In this document: positions 1-7,735 of the stretch, one piece after another
Layout: the number at the start of each line of letters is the position of its first letter
Position numbering within the stretch: position 1 is the stretch's first letter
Origin: JAFGWO01 sp965603295
GTDB taxonomy: Bacteria > BMS3Abin14
Length of the DNA: 17,521 nt
Direction of reading: 5' to 3'
Assembly (NCBI GenBank): GCA_965603295.1
Contig: CBFDCL010000044.1
Span: forward strand, 1-17,521
The notes under the pieces: generated by a model
The model's input: only the letters and a program-made list of their open reading frames with translations
Database searches by the model: none
What the model was told of the DNA's origin: nothing
Program-made: the position numbers and the translations under genes

Positions 1-2287
1 GGTTTTCCACCTGGGAAAGGGTTCTCCGGTTTTTTTCCGGGAGGCGTGCAACGATGTTGAATTCGTCCTCCCCTTCGCGGAAGTCCCCGATCTTCCAGCC
101 GTTGACGGCAGCCTTCACCGTGTTGGATATCTCGATGGTGGAAAGCCCGAGCAGGGAGGCTTTCTCACGGTCTACACGGATGGAGATCTCAGGCTTGGCG
201 CGGGAGAGGTCATCCTCCATGTCCACCAACCCCTGAATATCACGTATCTCTTCCTTGACCCTGTCCACCAGATCTGAAAGGACATCCACATCCTCTCCCT
301 TGATCTTGACGACGACCGGGGCCTCTACCGGGGGTCCCATTCGCTCCTTCTCCACCTTGATGTCGGCACCGGTAATATCCCTGAGATCTTCCCTGATCCG
401 GTTGATGACCCTGTTGGAACTCATGCTGCGTTCCTGACGTTCAACGAACTCCACCGAAACCTGGCCGAGACGGGATTCCCGGGCGCTGCCCCAACCCGAC
501 CCCACGCCTACTTCTCCAGTCACGTATTTCAGGTCCTGTTCGGAGGAAACGATCTCTTCCACCTCAAGGGTCAGGGCGTTCGTGGTGTCCAGGCTGGTGC
601 CCTGGGGAGCCTTGATGCTGACGACCGCCCTGTTCGGTTCCGTGTCCGGGAACAGTTCTGATTCGGGATCGGAAGCAATGTAAAAGAAAACAATCCCGGC
701 CATGATGAGGATCATCAGGAAAACGGAAAACACCCGATGTCCCAGGGAAAACACCAACACGCGGCGATACACTCTGATCAGGGCCTTTTCGGTGTCCTCC
801 TCAGGATCTTTCCTCCTCCCCCCGCGGAGGAATACCGCGCACACCACAGGGTTGATCACCAGGGCCACAAAGAGGGAAGAAGAAAGGACGATGATGAGGG
901 TCAGGGGCAGGTATTTCATAAACTCCCCCATGATGTCAGGCCAGAATAACAGGGGCCCGAAGGCACACAGGGTAGTCAGGGTTGACGCGATTATGGGCCA
1001 CCCGACTTCCGAAGCCGCTGTCCGGGCAGCGGTAAGGCGATCCTTCCCCTCCTCCAGGTGGCGGTAGATGTTCTCAACGATGACGATGGCGTTGTCCACG
1101 AGCATTCCAAGGGCGATGATGAGGGAAAAGAGGACTATCATATTGAGGGTGATCCCCATGGCCTGGAGCACGATAAACGAGATGAGCATGGAGAAGGGGA
1201 TGGCCAGAGCGACGAAAACGGCGCTCCTGATGCCGAGGAACAGAAAGAGGACAACGAGGACCAGGACCAGGGCGGTCAGGATATTGTTTTCCAGCTCCAT
1301 GACAATGCGTTTGATATCCTTGGACTCGTTGAGAGTGACCGTGAAATCGACGCTCGGGGGGAGCTTTGGCTCCGCGCCTTTCAGGAAAGCGAACACCTGG
1401 TCCGCAATCTCAATAATGTTCTCGCCAGTGCGTTTTTTTATGGAAAGGGTGACGCTCGACCGGTTGTTGATGCGCGCATAGCTCTGGGCATCCTCAAAGG
1501 TGTCGCGGATCGTGGCAACATCCTTCAGGTAGATAGGCCTACCTTGACGCGCCACCAGGACCAGGTTGTCGATCTCGGATGGATCCGTGAATTCACCCGG
1601 GATACGGAGCATATATTTTCCTTTTCCGAGATCGATGCTGCCCCCGGGGACGTTCACGTTCTCCCTCTGGACCAGGGAGAGGATCTCCATGAAGCTGAGC
1701 TTATAGGCGGCCATGCGATCCGGGTCGAACTCGACGCGGATCTCCCTCTCCCTGTCTCCCGTGATATCGACTTCCAGAACCCCCGCAATCTGTTCGATGG
1801 CTTCTTCGAGGTTCTCGGCGACGTTTTTCAGAACGGCCTCACTCACATCCCCCGATACGGCAACGGTCAGGATCGGCCATTCCGAAAGGTTGATCTCGAT
1901 GACGGCCGGGTCGTTTTCCAGGTCCCCGGGCAGATCTCCTTTGGCCTCATCCACCTTGTCCCGGACCCGTTGATGGGCCTCGCTGATGTCCACATCGGGC
2001 AGGAACTCCACTTCGATCATGGAGGCGCCCTCCGCACTGACCGAACGTACCTCCTTCAGGTCCTTGACACCTCTCAACTTGCGTTCCAGGGGCATTGTGA
2101 TGAGGTTTTCCACATCCTCTGAAGCAGCCCCCTCGTAGGTCGTCTGCACCATGATGAGCGGGATCGTGATATCCGGGTTTGATTCCCTGGGCAGGGTCAC
2201 ATAGGAGAACAGGCCGACGATGAAGATCACGATCATCAGGAAAAAAACCAAGCTTCGCCTGGAAATGGCGGCGTTGGTGATGAGCAT
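1..2287 (-). CDS. RND-family efflux permease (HAE1/AcrB-like), C-terminus cut by window edge
   Basis: Inner-membrane proton-driven pump subunit of a tripartite exporter. About 762 residues are present of the roughly 1,030 usual for the family; the rest lies left of position 1. The protein starts MLITNAAISRRSLVFF and enters a first membrane helix at about residues 12-33. A periplasmic porter domain follows (the RESNPDI stretch lies just after helix 1), then a helix cluster at about 340-490. That cluster holds the TM4 motif GMLVDNAIVIVEN. D398 matches the first aspartate of the AcrB pair, but the second position is N399 instead of Asp. The second porter half begins near residue 550. The ATG lies 6 bp after the membrane-fusion stop, and a GGGAAGG ribosome-binding site overlaps that stop, so translation is probably coupled. 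Family is certain; the substrate (drugs, bile salts, solvents) cannot be read from the sequence. Confidence 0.93.
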   Translation of the reverse strand, partial: MLITNAAISRRSLVFFLMIVIFIVGLFSYVTLPRESNPDITIPLIMVQTTYEGAASEDVENLITMPLERKLRGVKDLKEVRSVSAEGASMIEVEFLPDVDISEAHQRVRDKVDEAKGDLPGDLENDPAVIEINLSEWPILTVAVSGDVSEAVLKNVAENLEEAIEQIAGVLEVDITGDREREIRVEFDPDRMAAYKLSFMEILSLVQRENVNVPGGSIDLGKGKYMLRIPGEFTDPSEIDNLVLVARQGRPIYLKDVATIRDTFEDAQSYARINNRSSVTLSIKKRTGENIIEIADQVFAFLKGAEPKLPPSVDFTVTLNESKDIKRIVMELENNILTALVLVLVVLFLFLGIRSAVFVALAIPFSMLISFIVLQAMGITLNMIVLFSLIIALGMLVDNAIVIVENIYRHLEEGKDRLTAARTAASEVGWPIIASTLTTLCAFGPLLFWPDIMGEFMKYLPLTLIIVLSSSLFVALVINPVVCAVFLRGGRRKDPEEDTEKALIRVYRRVLVFSLGHRVFSVFLMILIMAGIVFFYIASDPESELFPDTEPNRAVVSIKAPQGTSLDTTNALTLEVEEIVSSEQDLKYVTGEVGVGSGWGSARESRLGQVSVEFVERQERSMSSNRVINRIREDLRDITGADIKVEKERMGPPVEAPVVVKIKGEDVDVLSDLVDRVKEEIRDIQGLVDMEDDLSRAKPEISIRVDREKASLLGLSTIEISNTVKAAVNGWKIGDFREGEDEFNIVARLPEKNRRTLSQVEN

Positions 2288-2293
2288 GAGCGG

Positions 2294-3418
2294 TTACCTT
2301 CCCTTCTCCCGATGCTCCACCACGTTGACAGGACCTCCATCGGCAACCAGCTGATGGCCTTTGACAATCAGATTTTCACCCTCCTGCAGGCCCCCGAAAA
2401 CCACCACCCTGTCACCGATAACGGGACCAAACCTGACCTCACGCTGCACGGCTGAGCCGTTTTCCTCAACGAAAGCGTACTTTTTCCCATCCCTGTCCTG
2501 CACCGCGTAGAGGGGGATCACGAGGACATCGGTCAGAAGGCGCCGTACGAACTGTACACGGACGATCATTCCGGGTCGCAGGAGGCCTCCGCGGTTGTCG
2601 ATCTCGATCTTGGTCCTGTATGTCCGCGTCAATTCGTCCCCCTGGAACCCGACGTGGATCACTTTCCCTTTCCTGCCCACCACGGCGGAATCGTCAAGGT
2701 TAGCGGGGAGCACCTGAACCCTTTGACCGACGCGGACTGAAGTCACGTCCTTTTCGGGAACATCCACCACCACCTTCAAACGGTCCACCTGGACAACCAC
2801 ACCGGCCGGCATTCCCACGTTTCCGTATTCCCCCCGGTCCACCAGGATCTGGTCGAGGATCCCGTCGATAGGACTGAGGAGGGTGCTCTTTTCCAGGGCA
2901 ATGGAGGACTGTTGGAGGTTGGCGCTGGCTTTGTCGAATTCATTCTGGGCTTCGTCATACTCTTTCTGGCTGACAAGCTGTTCCTCGAACAGCTTCTTGA
3001 CGCGGTCGAGCTGTTTGATTTTCAGGTCATATTCGAGGTTGTCCCGGGCGTGCTGGTTCTCGATAAGCTTTGTGTCGATCATCAGGATCGCCTGACCCTC
3101 TTTTACGCGCTCACCCTCTTTGGGGCCTACCCATATTATAGGACCGGACTGCTCCAGGGAAAGGGTCAGGTTTTCCCAGGCTTCAAGGGTACCGGGAAGA
3201 GTGAACATCTCCTCAACCGTTTCTGGTACCAGCCGGGAAGTGACCACATTGACGCCTTTGGATTCCCCATTTCCCGGGGATGGACCCTGGACCTGATCCT
3301 CGGGTATCCCTCTGTCCGCCGGTTCACTGCCCCTGTTCAGGATCATCACACCGACAGCCAGAAGGGCCGCGATAACAAGGATTGAGAGAGCGATTTTCCA
3401 GATCGTACCTTTTTTCAT
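2294..3418 (-). CDS. RND efflux membrane-fusion (periplasmic adaptor) protein, HlyD/AcrA type
   Basis: Periplasmic adaptor joining the downstream RND permease to the upstream outer-membrane channel. I take the ATG at 3418 (MKKGTIWKIALS, 374 aa), not the ATG seven codons earlier, because GGGAGG sits 8 nt before it. Residues about 7-28 form one N-terminal membrane anchor; no lipobox cysteine is visible, so it is anchored by the helix. A first lipoyl-like half (WVGPKEGERVKEGQAILMID, about 96-115) leads into a charged coiled-coil hairpin (about 118-177). The second half (LLSPIDGILDQILVDRGEYG) and beta-barrel segments with a PGMIVRVQF motif follow. It lies 23 nt after the outer-membrane factor gene and 6 nt before the permease, in one operon. 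Confidence 0.93.
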   Translation of the reverse strand: MKKGTIWKIALSILVIAALLAVGVMILNRGSEPADRGIPEDQVQGPSPGNGESKGVNVVTSRLVPETVEEMFTLPGTLEAWENLTLSLEQSGPIIWVGPKEGERVKEGQAILMIDTKLIENQHARDNLEYDLKIKQLDRVKKLFEEQLVSQKEYDEAQNEFDKASANLQQSSIALEKSTLLSPIDGILDQILVDRGEYGNVGMPAGVVVQVDRLKVVVDVPEKDVTSVRVGQRVQVLPANLDDSAVVGRKGKVIHVGFQGDELTRTYRTKIEIDNRGGLLRPGMIVRVQFVRRLLTDVLVIPLYAVQDRDGKKYAFVEENGSAVQREVRFGPVIGDRVVVFGGLQEGENLIVKGHQLVADGGPVNVVEHREKGR

Positions 3419-3441
3419 CGAAAAGACCTCCCGGTCCATTA

Positions 3442-4788
3442 TTATTCCATGTCGAAAACGCCCGGTTCCAGGGCGCCGATGGCGAAAAGGAGGGCGGCGC
3501 GTGCCGTTTCCATCTCGTACCGGTGGTTGACCTCCTGATTTTCGGCTTCAGCCAGGTCCTCTTCCGCACGGAGCAGGTCGAGGTCCACGGCGGCCCCCAG
3601 CTCGAAACGGGCCCTTGCAAGCCTCCGGTTTTCCCGTGCGTTGACAAGGTTGGTCTGGACCAGGCTGCTCTTGGCATTCAGGGTCTGAAGGTTCAACAAA
3701 GCCTCTTCCACCTCAAGGCGCGCCCTTTCCAGCTGCTGCCCGTAAGCCTCCTCGGTCTGCCTGACCCTGGAAAGAGCCTCCTTTGTCTGAAGGCCGACCA
3801 GGCCTCCCTGGAAAAAGGGCCAGGTCAGGGTTATGGCGACCTGGCTTTCCGGAAATCCCGTATCGTCCTCGGAATAACGCATGTACGAGCCGGAGAGATC
3901 TACATTGGGGTTGTCGCTGCGGGAAACCAGTTCCGCCTCCTCCCGGGAGATCCTCACAAGTTCCCTCGCCTGGGCCAGATCGGCTCTTTTTCCAACGCCG
4001 ACGCTGATCAGTTCCGCAAGAGCCCAATTCTCGGGGGAGGCAGAGATCCCGGGAACCCTGATCCGGACGTTGCCTTCCGACCCGATCAAGGTGGCCAGTC
4101 GTCTCGCGGCCAGGGCCACTTCCTGCTGAGCCCCGACCACCTCCAGCTGGGCCGAGGAGAGGGCAACCTGGGCCGTCAGGACGCTCGTTCGGGGCACATC
4201 GCCCAGTTCAAGGCGCGTCTCGGCAAGGCGCAGCTGCTCGCTGACCCTTTCCACCTGTTTTCTGGCCACCAGAAACAGATCCTCGGCGGAGAGGAACTGG
4301 TTGGCACGGGCCACAAGATCCATCAGAACGCTCTGCCGCGCGAACTCAAGACCCAGCTCCGCGGCTTTTTTCGTGTATTCGGCGCCCCGTTTGGCCACCC
4401 ATACGCGGCCCCCGTTGTAAATCGTCTGGGTCAGGCTCAGCCCCCAGCTGGTGCCGTCGTATTCGGTCCCGTCGGTGAAGTTCTGCCAGGAGTACCCCGC
4501 CGTTGCGGTAAGGTTCGGAAAAAGGACCGTAAGAGCCTGTTTTTTCAGGAGGACCCCCTGCTCGACGCTCTCCCTGGCCGTCCGGATATCGTGGTTGGAC
4601 GCAAGGGCCATCTGGTAGGCTTCCCCGAACGGGAGGTCAAGTGGCTCCGAAGCACTGGCTCCGGCCGGAGCCAGGATCGATAGTGCCGTTAGAAACGCAC
4701 CTGCCAGATACGAGATCGGTTTCCCGGCACGGGGGGATTTCGTCGGGGCCCCCTTTTCCCAAGCATTTTTCACTCCCGATCCTGTCAT
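3442..4788 (-). CDS. TolC-family outer-membrane efflux protein
   Basis: Outer-membrane channel of the tripartite pump and first gene of the operon. The open frame extends up to 4944, but I choose the ATG at 4788 (MTGSGVKNAW, 448 aa) because AAGGAG lies 6 nt before it. A signal peptide follows at once: basic stretch, hydrophobic ISYLAGAFLTALSILAPAG, then a cleavage site after ASA near residue 46. The mature part shows two repeated OEP halves, with helical segments rich in Ala, Glu, Arg and Gln. Conserved-looking motifs are AYQMALASNHDIRTA near the start, LSLTQTIYNGGRVW in the first half and LTWPFFQGGLVGLQTKEA in the second. The length is normal for the family. Operon order outer-membrane factor, adaptor, pump is less usual than adaptor first, but not rare. 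No regulator gene is adjacent. Confidence 0.93.
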   Translation of the reverse strand: MTGSGVKNAWEKGAPTKSPRAGKPISYLAGAFLTALSILAPAGASASEPLDLPFGEAYQMALASNHDIRTARESVEQGVLLKKQALTVLFPNLTATAGYSWQNFTDGTEYDGTSWGLSLTQTIYNGGRVWVAKRGAEYTKKAAELGLEFARQSVLMDLVARANQFLSAEDLFLVARKQVERVSEQLRLAETRLELGDVPRTSVLTAQVALSSAQLEVVGAQQEVALAARRLATLIGSEGNVRIRVPGISASPENWALAELISVGVGKRADLAQARELVRISREEAELVSRSDNPNVDLSGSYMRYSEDDTGFPESQVAITLTWPFFQGGLVGLQTKEALSRVRQTEEAYGQQLERARLEVEEALLNLQTLNAKSSLVQTNLVNARENRRLARARFELGAAVDLDLLRAEEDLAEAENQEVNHRYEMETARAALLFAIGALEPGVFDME

Positions 4789-4939
4789 TGCTTCTCCTTT
4801 CCGCAGTTTCCGGATAGTAAAATGATGCTCAACCTCCACCTGCCGGGCAGTCCCCTGGCGACCCTCTGTTTCCCTTCCTTTTCCCCATCCAGACTTCACC
4901 GTATTCGGAGACAGGGGTTTTATGACGGGATAACCGGTG

Positions 4940-4967
4940 AGCATACCTTGGTCTGCAGGAATGTCAA
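4940..4967 (-). promoter_or_regulatory. candidate sigma-70-type promoter of the efflux operon
   Basis: On the minus strand TTGACA (4967-4962) is followed after 16 bp by TATGCT (4945-4940), a perfect -35 and a 4/6 -10. The spacing to the chosen ATG of the outer-membrane factor gives a leader of about 145 nt. A 10-bp palindrome AAACCGGTTT (4966-4975) overlaps the upstream edge of the -35 box, and another ACCGGT lies just past the -10 (about 4933-4938). These could be operator half-sites for a local repressor. Predicted by eye only. Confidence 0.4.
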
Positions 4968-5046
4968 ACCGGTTTCCGGGTAAAATTCAGTGAACCGACG
5001 GGGTACCAGGTGGGGAGATCGAAGGACCGAAATTCGGACCATTTTT

Positions 5047-5934
5047 TCAGAAACCGCTCCCCTGGGGGATCTTCCTGAACCTTCTCTCAGCCGGGATATA
5101 TTCCCTGATAAAGTGCCCAGAATGGTAAACCGTGATCACCTTTTCCAGGGCCAGAACCATGCCGAAAGCAAGACCCATGAGCAGAGTTACGGGATTTTTC
5201 CCAGGATCGGAAAAGAACTGGAGAAGGAAAAGGATGGTCAGAAAAGTCAGGATCAGCTCCGCAACCGCATCTCCGATCCCCAGGAGGGGGTGTCGTGTGT
5301 AGAAGTACCCGCCCCCGGGAAGGAAAATAGAGTAAATCCTGGCCGCCTTCGGGTCCTTGAACTCCAGGCGACATCGGGGACAGGTAAAGCGCCCCCTGGC
5401 CAAAGGGGCTGTGCACCTCGGGCAGAGGTTCTGACGCCCCCCGTGCGGGGAGGAGGTGGAAGAGGTCGCCACGAGCCTTTTGAGCAGCTGAACCAGCCTT
5501 TTCCCTCCCCGGACCTGGGAAAAAACCTCCTTCGACCCGTTTTTGTAGCGGAAGGTGATCCGGCGCTTACCCTTGAACGACTCTATGTCCTGGAAACGGA
5601 TATGAGAAACGCTGTTGCGTGGTTTATTGCGGTATCCGGAAGGAAAATGCAGGATCCTCCTGTCGGTCAGTACTAGAAGGCACGCCTTGACGTAATAGAT
5701 CCATCCCCCCGAGGTCAGCTGCTCCAGAATCGTGAAAGGGGAGACCCCCCTTGATGCAAACAAGATCTCCTCATCTTCCTCCAGCAGGTGCTTGAGTTCA
5801 TCGACGAAACCGTTAAGAACCCGGAGCTGCTGTTTCTTGATCTTTTCCTGGAACTTCCCGCGGGCGTTGGTAAAAGCCGCGTCACCCTTGATGGGAAGAT
5901 GCCTGAAAACGTCCTCAAGACTGGCATTTTTCAT
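5047..5934 (-). CDS. hypothetical protein: PH-like domain, zinc ribbon and C-terminal membrane segment
   Basis: No named family is recognised for the whole protein. The ATG at 5934 (MKNASLEDVF, 295 aa) is preceded by GAGGGGG; the longer open frame upstream only reads through repeat DNA. Residues 1-55 are charged and helical. Residues about 55-155 resemble a bacterial PH-like domain (EEILFASRG, then CLLVLTDRRILHF, then strands with ITFRYKNGSKEVF). A zinc ribbon follows with two CPRC knuckles, Cys171/174 and Cys185/188. The tail (about 198-282) has two hydrophobic segments introduced by IYSIFLPGGGYFYTRHPLLG, which recalls TM2-type domains. Such a layout suggests a membrane-bound protein with a cytosolic metal-binding and lipid- or protein-binding head; the function is unknown. 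It lies downstream of the aminopeptidase gene in the same direction, across 274 bp of repeats, so joint transcription is possible but not shown. Confidence 0.8.
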   Translation of the reverse strand: MKNASLEDVFRHLPIKGDAAFTNARGKFQEKIKKQQLRVLNGFVDELKHLLEEDEEILFASRGVSPFTILEQLTSGGWIYYVKACLLVLTDRRILHFPSGYRNKPRNSVSHIRFQDIESFKGKRRITFRYKNGSKEVFSQVRGGKRLVQLLKRLVATSSTSSPHGGRQNLCPRCTAPLARGRFTCPRCRLEFKDPKAARIYSIFLPGGGYFYTRHPLLGIGDAVAELILTFLTILFLLQFFSDPGKNPVTLLMGLAFGMVLALEKVITVYHSGHFIREYIPAERRFRKIPQGSGF

Positions 5935-5977
5935 GGAAACCCCCTCGATTCGAATTCGAAATCCAAGAAGGAGCTGA

Positions 5978-6099
5978 GGTCCAACGTCCAACGTCTTACG
6001 TCCAACGTGAAAGAACAGTGAACCGTGATCAGTGAATTCAGGATCGGCCCTGAGCAAGAGTGTCCTTCACGTTAAACTTTAAACGATAAACATTAAACG
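5978..6099. repeat. long inverted repeat of 7-bp words around a conserved core, copy 1
   Basis: Left arm 5978-6011 is built of GTCCAAC words; right arm 6066-6099 of TAAAC-type words. Read as reverse complement, the two 34-nt arms match at 22 positions. Eight of the 12 differences are C in the left arm against T, which become G-U wobbles in RNA from the minus strand, leaving four true mismatches. Between the arms, 6025-6070 (overlapping the right arm by 5 nt) forms a core shared at 43/46 positions with 7602-7647. The core holds a small TCAGG/CCTGA hairpin. Lies between the aminopeptidase and the PH/zinc-ribbon gene. Confidence 0.85.
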
Positions 6100-6109
6100 A
6101 AATTGACAA

Positions 6110-6133
6110 CCTCAAACTCTCAAACTTTCAAAC
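6110..6133. repeat. octamer array TYTCAAAC, 3 units
   Basis: Three 8-bp units (CCTCAAAC, TCTCAAAC, TTTCAAAC) follow a TGACAAC word just after the right arm of the inverted repeat. The same order, TGACAAC then octamers, is seen after copy 2 at 7681-7735. Confidence 0.85.
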
Positions 6134-6143
6134 TTATTCGTTC

Positions 6144-6207
6144 TCAATCCTCAATTCTCAATCCTCAATTATCTTCTTTCTTTGGCCTTTGTACTTTGGA
6201 CTTTCCT
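6144..6207. repeat. two heptamer arrays, TCAATCC and CTTTGGA words, ending at a stop codon
   Basis: Four consecutive 7-mers at 6144-6171 (TCAATCC, TCAATTC, TCAATCC, TCAATTA). After a short gap come four more at 6180-6207 (CTTTGGC, CTTTGTA, CTTTGGA, CTTTCCT). The second array stops one base short of the complement of the aminopeptidase stop codon (6209-6211), so on that mRNA the array starts almost directly after the TGA. Confidence 0.85.
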
Positions 6208-6208
6208 T

Positions 6209-7321
6209 TCACCATCCCGGCTGCCCGTTATCCAGGAGAACCCTCCTCCCCCCCCCTTTTTCCCACACAGCAACGAGTGAGGCATTAAACACCACGAAAT
6301 CCTGGTGGTAAGGGGCGACAGTGGTTCCGCCGAAGGTGTGGTTGTCCCCGAAAGCAACGTGTATCGTTCCCAGGATCTTCTCGGACTCCAGAATATTATC
6401 CGGGCGGGTGGCGGCCGGGTTGGTCCCGATACCCAGTTCCGCAACGTTGGAGTTCTCAGGATGGGCCGCCAGGGCATCCTCGAGCCATTGTACGGATCCC
6501 CGGTCCTCTCCGGACACGGACACCGCCCTGCCCTTCTCGATCCTAACGGTGACGGGGCTGGGAAACCGGGCAAGGGGTCCCCATTCGATGACCAGGGTCC
6601 CCTCCGTCGTGTCTTCCACCGGGGCGATAAACACCTCTCCAGCGGGCAGGTTGCCGAACTCCCCTGCTTTCCTCAAGATACCGTCATCAACCATTACAGG
6701 CCTCCCGGAGACCTCGAAGGAGACCCGCGTTCCGTTAGGGGACCTTACTTCGCAAGAGTCCGCACCGTGCAGGGACCTTCCCAAAGTGTTGGTGCCCTGA
6801 GCCAGCTGTTCCCAATCCACATTCATGGCACCGAAAAACATGTCCCGTGTGAAATGAGGCATGCTGGCATAACGGACACCGCACGATGCGGTGAGAAGCT
6901 TTCTGAAAGATGTGTGGCTCGTAGAAAAACGGGTTATGGCTACGACGACATCCACCGCGGATTCTCCGAACCCCGTCAGCAGATGGGCCGCGGCTTCCAG
7001 TTGGGTGTCCGTAACCTCCTTGGACAGGAGAGAGGACAAAAGCGCCTCGTTCTCAAGCCGGCCCACGGCTTCCGGCCCCAGGGCCCTTTCCCAGACCACC
7101 CGTGGGGGCTCTTGACCGTGTCCTCCCACGGGATCGAAGACCAGGGTCTCGGTGCCGGGATGAATGTTCCCGGCCGCAGTGCCGAACTCCCGGGCCAACT
7201 CCCCGACGTCTCCTGCCGAATCCCCGAGAACCAGCAGCCGTTCCTCGTTTTTCAGACCCATGTTGACGGAAAGAAGGGATTTTACAGCTTCTGTTATGGA
7301 AGGAGGATCTTCAGTTTTCAA
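6209..7321 (-). CDS. M29-family aminopeptidase (thermophilic aminopeptidase type)
   Basis: Metal-dependent exopeptidase that removes N-terminal residues, expected in the cytoplasm because no signal peptide is seen. It has 370 aa, slightly short of the roughly 400 usual for the family. Family motifs are in the expected order: NLPAGEVFIAP (E229), AELGIGTNP (E295), ESEKILGTIHVAFGDNH (E314, H321, H328) and YHQD near the C-terminus (H339, D341). These match the Glu, Glu, His and His-x-Asp metal ligands known in M29 enzymes. The start is TTG at 7321, preceded by GAGGTG with a 4-nt spacer; the first ATG (codon 21) has no ribosome-binding site and would cut into the N-terminal domain. The gene stands alone between two blocks of intergenic repeats. 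Family assignment is good; substrate preference is unknown. Confidence 0.85.
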   Translation of the reverse strand: MKTEDPPSITEAVKSLLSVNMGLKNEERLLVLGDSAGDVGELAREFGTAAGNIHPGTETLVFDPVGGHGQEPPRVVWERALGPEAVGRLENEALLSSLLSKEVTDTQLEAAAHLLTGFGESAVDVVVAITRFSTSHTSFRKLLTASCGVRYASMPHFTRDMFFGAMNVDWEQLAQGTNTLGRSLHGADSCEVRSPNGTRVSFEVSGRPVMVDDGILRKAGEFGNLPAGEVFIAPVEDTTEGTLVIEWGPLARFPSPVTVRIEKGRAVSVSGEDRGSVQWLEDALAAHPENSNVAELGIGTNPAATRPDNILESEKILGTIHVAFGDNHTFGGTTVAPYHQDFVVFNASLVAVWEKGGGRRVLLDNGQPGW

Positions 7322-7342
7322 GGGGCACCTCGCTGAGATTAA

Positions 7343-7509
7343 ATTTCAAATTTCAAAGTCCAAATTTCAAGGAAGATCCAAGGTCCAAGATCCAAGAAAA
7401 AACCCGGTAATTAGCGATTCGTGATTGGAAAAAGCCAGCTACACGTCACCGGTAATTTGCCTTTTCTTTGGGCTTTGGGCCGTTGTTCCAGTCACCAGTC
7501 ACGGGTCAC
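7343..7509. repeat. compound heptamer block downstream of ntrX: ATTTCAA, GATCCAA, GTGATTG, CTTTGGG, CCAGTCA words
   Basis: This fills the right half of the aminopeptidase-ntrX gap (7322-7734), which holds no gene. Perfect 7-mers run at 7343-7370 (ATTTCAA, ATTTCAA, AGTCCAA, ATTTCAA) and 7375-7395 (GATCCAA, GGTCCAA, GATCCAA). A left arm at 7407-7430 (GATTCGTGATTGGAA at its inner end) pairs with 7486-7509 (TTCCAGTCACCAGTCACGGG at its start), 16 of 24 positions matching. Two CTTTGGG words (7466-7479) lie inside that loop and are roughly complementary to the GATCCAA words outside it, so the two pairings interleave. Confidence 0.8.
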
Positions 7510-7511
7510 AA

Positions 7512-7543
7512 CTTCAAACTCTCAAACTTTCAAACTCTCAAAC
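7512..7543. repeat. octamer array TYTCAAAC, 4 units
   Basis: Four 8-bp units (CTTCAAAC, TCTCAAAC, TTTCAAAC, TCTCAAAC) between the compound heptamer block and inverted-repeat copy 2. The last unit is followed by TTTTTG. Confidence 0.85.
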
Positions 7544-7553
7544 TTTTTGAAGC

Positions 7554-7675
7554 GGTCCAACGTCCAACGTCAAACGTGAAAGAACGAGTGACCCGTGAAC
7601 AGTGATCAGTGAATTCAGGAACAGCCCTGAGCAAGAGTGTCATTCACGTTAAACAATAAACGATAAACGTTAAAC
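7554..7675. repeat. long inverted repeat of 7-bp words around a conserved core, copy 2
   Basis: Left arm 7554-7580 uses GTCCAAC and GTCAAAC words; right arm 7643-7675 uses TAAAC words. Over 27 nt the arms match at 17 positions, and six of the ten differences are C against T, again wobble-compatible on the minus strand. The core 7602-7647 differs from copy 1 at only three of 46 positions, and both copies have the same orientation. Here the left arm is one heptamer shorter than in copy 1, and an extra GTGACCC-like word precedes the core. Confidence 0.85.
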
Positions 7676-7687
7676 ATAAGTGACAAC

Positions 7688-7735
7688 TCTCAAACTCTCA
7701 AACTTTCAAACTTTCAAACTTTCAAACTTTCAAAC
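7688..7735. repeat. octamer array, 6 units, abutting the ntrX stop codon
   Basis: Six uninterrupted 8-bp units: two TCTCAAAC, then four identical TTTCAAAC. The last C (7735) is the complement of the final G of the ntrX TAG stop, so the array begins inside the stop codon. Confidence 0.9.

Noticed and set aside
4303..4322. Sigma-54 promoter-like TGGCACG.
   Set aside because: The downstream half does not match TTGCW at the right spacing, and it lies inside the outer-membrane factor gene.
5024..5047. Intrinsic terminator: GGACCGAAATTCGGACC followed by a T-run.
   Set aside because: The T-run is on the plus strand, where no gene ends; the stem has an A-A mismatch and almost no loop. For the minus-strand gene the run is on the wrong side.
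5978..6133. CRISPR array.
   Set aside because: Units of 7-8 bp have no unique spacers of constant length, and no cas gene is present.
5978..7675. Integron cassette with attC sites around the aminopeptidase gene: GTTTAAC and GTTGGAC words fit RYYYAAC and GTTRRRY, and size and orientation roughly fit.
   Set aside because: The core-site consensus is very degenerate and the words repeat several times per arm, unlike real attC sites. The same words occur alone at 13559 and 14143, and no integrase is in the window.
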